A stretch of DNA of 64,000 nucleotides from assembly GCA_038530575.1 (NCBI GenBank), contig JBCBCP010000004.1, positions 73,775-137,774 of the forward strand, given 5' to 3'. This stretch comes from JBCBCP01 sp038530575 (GTDB lineage: Bacteria; Pseudomonadota; Alphaproteobacteria; Rhodobacterales; Rhodobacteraceae). The translations under genes and the position numbers were made by a program. Under the pieces are notes generated by a model. It was not told the DNA's origin. It ran no database searches and saw only the letters and a list, made by a program, of their open reading frames with translations. Positions 61,587 through 64,000 of this stretch are shown here, piece by piece (the first letter of the stretch is position 1; each line of letters opens with the position of its first letter).

Positions 61587-63220
61587 ATGACCTAAGCGAT
61601 GACTGGGCGCGCGCCGCGCTGGCCATCGCCCTGCTGCGGATCGATCCGGTGGGCCTTGGCGGGGCGCAGGTGCGCATGCGAGCAAGCCCCTTGCGCGATC
61701 AGGTCACAGGCGCGCTCCGCACCGCGCTTCCCGATCTGCACGCGATACATCCATCGATCAGTGACCAGCAACTCTTTGGCGGGGTCGATGTGGCCGCAAC
61801 CCTCGCCGCCGGGACAACCCGGCGCACGGCGGGCATTCTTGACGGGCGGGCGGTCCTGCTCAGCATGGCGGAACGTGCAGAGCCAGACCTTGCCGCCAAA
61901 CTTGCCGCCGCGATGGACGACGGGCGTGCGCCGGTTGTGATCGCGCTGGACGAAGGCGCGTCAGACGATGAGGGCGCACCAGCCGCACTTTGTGACCGGC
62001 TCGCTTTTTGCATTGCGCCAGAGCATCGGTTTCCCAAAGGCTGGCAGGTTCCGTATGCGCCGCACGGTTCGGCAACTAGTATGCCAACCGACGCGGAAAC
62101 GCTTGTCTTGCTAAGCGCGCGTATGGGCATCGAAAGTTTGCGCGCCCCGATGCTCGCCTTGCGGGCCGCACGGGCGCACGCCGTGCTTAACGGGCGCAGC
62201 GCCGTTGATGCGGACGACATCGCCGCTGCCGCCGCACTGGTTCTGGCACACCGGGCAACACAGATGCCGGATGTGCCCCCAGAAGAAGACGCCGCGCCTG
62301 CGGCTCAGGATACGGCAAAAGGCCCTGATGACAGAAACCAGCAGGACATCCCCGATGCCGACATGCTGGTGGAGGCCGTGCTGGCGCGCCTGCCCCCAGA
62401 CCTGATTGCCGCACTGACCGCAGGCGCCACCCAGCGCGCTGCAGGCTCAGGCGCCGGGCAAAAACGGCAAAGCAACCGGCGCGGACGGCCCCTGCCCCCG
62501 CGCCCGGGCCGTCTGGGCGGGCGTGACCGGATCGACCTGATTGCAACCTTGCGCGCCGCTGCGCCGTGGCAGCCCCTTCGCCGCCAGTCACGCCCGGGCG
62601 CACCCGGCCTGATCATTACCAAGGACGACATCCGGGTGAAGCGCTTTGCCGAGATGTCAGATCGCGTTCTCATCTTTGCGGTCGATGCCTCAGGCTCCTC
62701 TGCCGTGTCCCGCCTGGGCGAGGCGAAGGGCGCGATCGAGCTGCTGCTGGCAGAGGCCTATGCAAAGCGGGATCACGTCGCGCTGATCGCCTTTCGCGGG
62801 ACAAGCGCAGAGCCGCTGCTGATGCCGACGCGGTCGCTGGTTCAGACCAAACGGCAGCTTGCCGACTTGCCGGGCGGGGGCGGCACGCCGCTGGCCGCCG
62901 GGCTGCAAAGCGCGTTCCGGCTTGGGCAGGTCAGCGCGACTCGCGGGCTGTCCCCGCAGGTTGTCGTGCTGACCGATGGGCGGGCCAACATCACGCTGGA
63001 CGGAACCGCCGACCGCGCCCGCGCCGGGCAAGACGCCCAGACCATTGCACGGCTTTACCGCGGCGCGGCGCTGCCCGGCCTTGTGATCGACACCGGCAAA
63101 CGCCCCACGCGCGAGCTGGGCACGCTGGCACAAGAGATGGGCGCGCCTTACCTGCCGCTTCCGCGTGCGGATGCCAAACGGCTCAGCGCAGCGGTCGCCG
63201 GATCGCTGAGCGACGCGTGA
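61583..63220 (+). CDS. bchD: Magnesium chelatase subunit D
   Basis: A 545-residue chelatase subunit with three parts: an AAA-like N-terminal half without a proper Walker A, a proline/acidic linker (about 225-290), and a von Willebrand A domain (about 355-545) whose metal site is VDASGSSAVS with Asp368, Ser370 and Ser372. It bridges BchI and BchH. Its stop overlaps the bchO GTG start. Confidence 0.96.
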   Translation: MNDLSDDWARAALAIALLRIDPVGLGGAQVRMRASPLRDQVTGALRTALPDLHAIHPSISDQQLFGGVDVAATLAAGTTRRTAGILDGRAVLLSMAERAEPDLAAKLAAAMDDGRAPVVIALDEGASDDEGAPAALCDRLAFCIAPEHRFPKGWQVPYAPHGSATSMPTDAETLVLLSARMGIESLRAPMLALRAARAHAVLNGRSAVDADDIAAAAALVLAHRATQMPDVPPEEDAAPAAQDTAKGPDDRNQQDIPDADMLVEAVLARLPPDLIAALTAGATQRAAGSGAGQKRQSNRRGRPLPPRPGRLGGRDRIDLIATLRAAAPWQPLRRQSRPGAPGLIITKDDIRVKRFAEMSDRVLIFAVDASGSSAVSRLGEAKGAIELLLAEAYAKRDHVALIAFRGTSAEPLLMPTRSLVQTKRQLADLPGGGGTPLAAGLQSAFRLGQVSATRGLSPQVVVLTDGRANITLDGTADRARAGQDAQTIARLYRGAALPGLVIDTGKRPTRELGTLAQEMGAPYLPLPRADAKRLSAAVAGSLSDA

Positions 63221-64000
63221 GCCCGTTTCCCGATACCTGGCCGAATGCGCACCTATCGCATCGGATCACAGGGCCAGTGCACCGCTGGCATACGCAAATC
63301 GCCGGGGCCGGGGATGACCTTCTGCTGCTTCACGGCGCGGGCGGATCGACCCACAGCTACCGGGATATCCTGCCGATGCTGGCCAAGCGGCACCGGGTGA
63401 TCGCGTTGGATCTGCCGGGGCAGGGCTTTACCCAGCTTGGCGCACGGCAGCGCTGCGGGCTGGACACAATGGCAACCGATATCGCCGCGCTGATCAAACA
63501 GGAGGGCTGGATGCCCCGCGCGCTGATCGGCCATTCCTCTGGCGCGGCCATCGCGTTGCGGCTCGCCCGAGGCGACCTCCTGGAAGGCACGCCACATGTC
63601 ATCGGCATCAACGCCGCGCTCGAAGAGTTCTCGGGCCTGGCCGGGCTTGTCTTTCCGGTGATGGCCAAGGCGATGGCAGCCATGCCGGGCGTCTCCAGCT
63701 TGTTCTCGGGAACGGCGTCGAACCCCGCGCGCATCGCGGCACTTTTGGACTCCACAGGCTCCAAACTGGACCCGGCAGGTGTCGCGCTCTACCGCGCGCT
63801 TGTCAGCCGGCGCGATCATGTCAGCGGGACGTTGATGATGATGGCCCAATGGAACCTGCGCCCGCTGCTCAGGGATTTGCCAAACCACCGCGGGCCTGTC
63901 GATTTCATCGTCGGGACGGCAGATGCGACGGTGGCGCCTGACGTATCCTTTCGGGCCGCCAAACAGATGCCAAACGCCCGCACGCACCGTTTCGAAGGGC
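63217..64000 (+). CDS. bchO: BchO alpha/beta hydrolase, 3' end beyond the window
   Basis: The frame opens at GTG 63217, overlapping the bchD stop (GTGA), and stays open to the window end, giving about 261 residues. It encodes an alpha/beta hydrolase (LLLLHGAGGSTHSYRDILP; nucleophile elbow GHSSGAA; IVGTADATVAPD) in the standard BchO place after bchID. BchO is tied to Mg-chelatase genes, but its reaction is not known. Confidence 0.92.
   Translation, partial: MSPFPDTWPNAHLSHRITGPVHRWHTQIAGAGDDLLLLHGAGGSTHSYRDILPMLAKRHRVIALDLPGQGFTQLGARQRCGLDTMATDIAALIKQEGWMPRALIGHSSGAAIALRLARGDLLEGTPHVIGINAALEEFSGLAGLVFPVMAKAMAAMPGVSSLFSGTASNPARIAALLDSTGSKLDPAGVALYRALVSRRDHVSGTLMMMAQWNLRPLLRDLPNHRGPVDFIVGTADATVAPDVSFRAAKQMPNARTHRFEG

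Noticed and set aside
1..64000. Mobile elements, prophage, CRISPR arrays, tRNA or rRNA genes
   Set aside because: No transposase, integrase or phage motifs, no regularly spaced repeats and no cloverleaf or rRNA sequence were seen; gaps between genes are all short.

Overview
The window is GC-rich DNA with no CRISPR array, RNA gene, insertion sequence or prophage that I can recognise. It reads as the chromosome of an aerobic anoxygenic phototrophic alphaproteobacterium of the Rhodobacterales (Roseobacter group). The evidence is a photosynthesis gene cluster with pufQBALMC and crtA/C/D/F (spheroidene/spheroidenone pathway), puf linked to dxs, and Rhodobacterales-type housekeeping neighbours. Genes are densely packed. 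Many starts overlap the preceding stop as ATGA or GTGA, and no gap without a gene exceeds about 210 bases.

Bases 1-28900 are mostly core genes: ubiG (cut by the window edge), a MarR regulator, a nitrilase-family amidase, grxC, a ComF-like protein, a BioC/NDUFAF5-like methyltransferase, hemH, a small membrane protein, two L,D-transpeptidases flanking a CAP-domain lipoprotein, an RlmD-type rRNA methyltransferase, a two-gene ABC exporter preceded by a possible leader peptide, cca, two Nudix hydrolases, hslO, a response-regulator/PP2C phosphatase divergent from a lone HPt protein, ilvA, argG, a sulfotransferase, an exported MsrA, a PfkB kinase, a malic enzyme, an AMACR-like CoA enzyme, an M20 peptidase and an Hsp70-like protein.

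Bases 28966-41205 form an accessory catabolic and transport region. It holds a dipeptide-type ABC importer (binding protein, two permeases, double ATPase), two cupins, a histone-deacetylase-family amidohydrolase, an aldehyde dehydrogenase, an SDR, a P1/NylC-type Ntn-hydrolase with a visible Asn-Thr self-cleavage site, an alpha/beta hydrolase and a helical-repeat protein. I infer import and breakdown of an amide- or peptide-linked amino compound; the substrate cannot be read from the sequence.

Bases 41195-64000 are the photosynthesis cluster: dxs; then, all leftward, pufC-M-L-A-B-Q, bchZ-Y-X-C and crtF-E; then crtD-crtC rightward; tspO, crtB and crtI leftward; and crtA-bchI-bchD-bchO rightward, with bchO running off the end. 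Together they give the LH1 antenna and reaction centre with tetraheme cytochrome, chlorophyllide reductase, a bacteriochlorophyllide dehydrogenase, Mg-chelatase subunits and the carotenoid pathway. Three control regions (bchC, crtE/crtD, crtI/crtA) each carry two TGT-N12-ACA palindromes, the PpsR/CrtJ binding pattern. pufX is absent and pufC takes its place after pufM.
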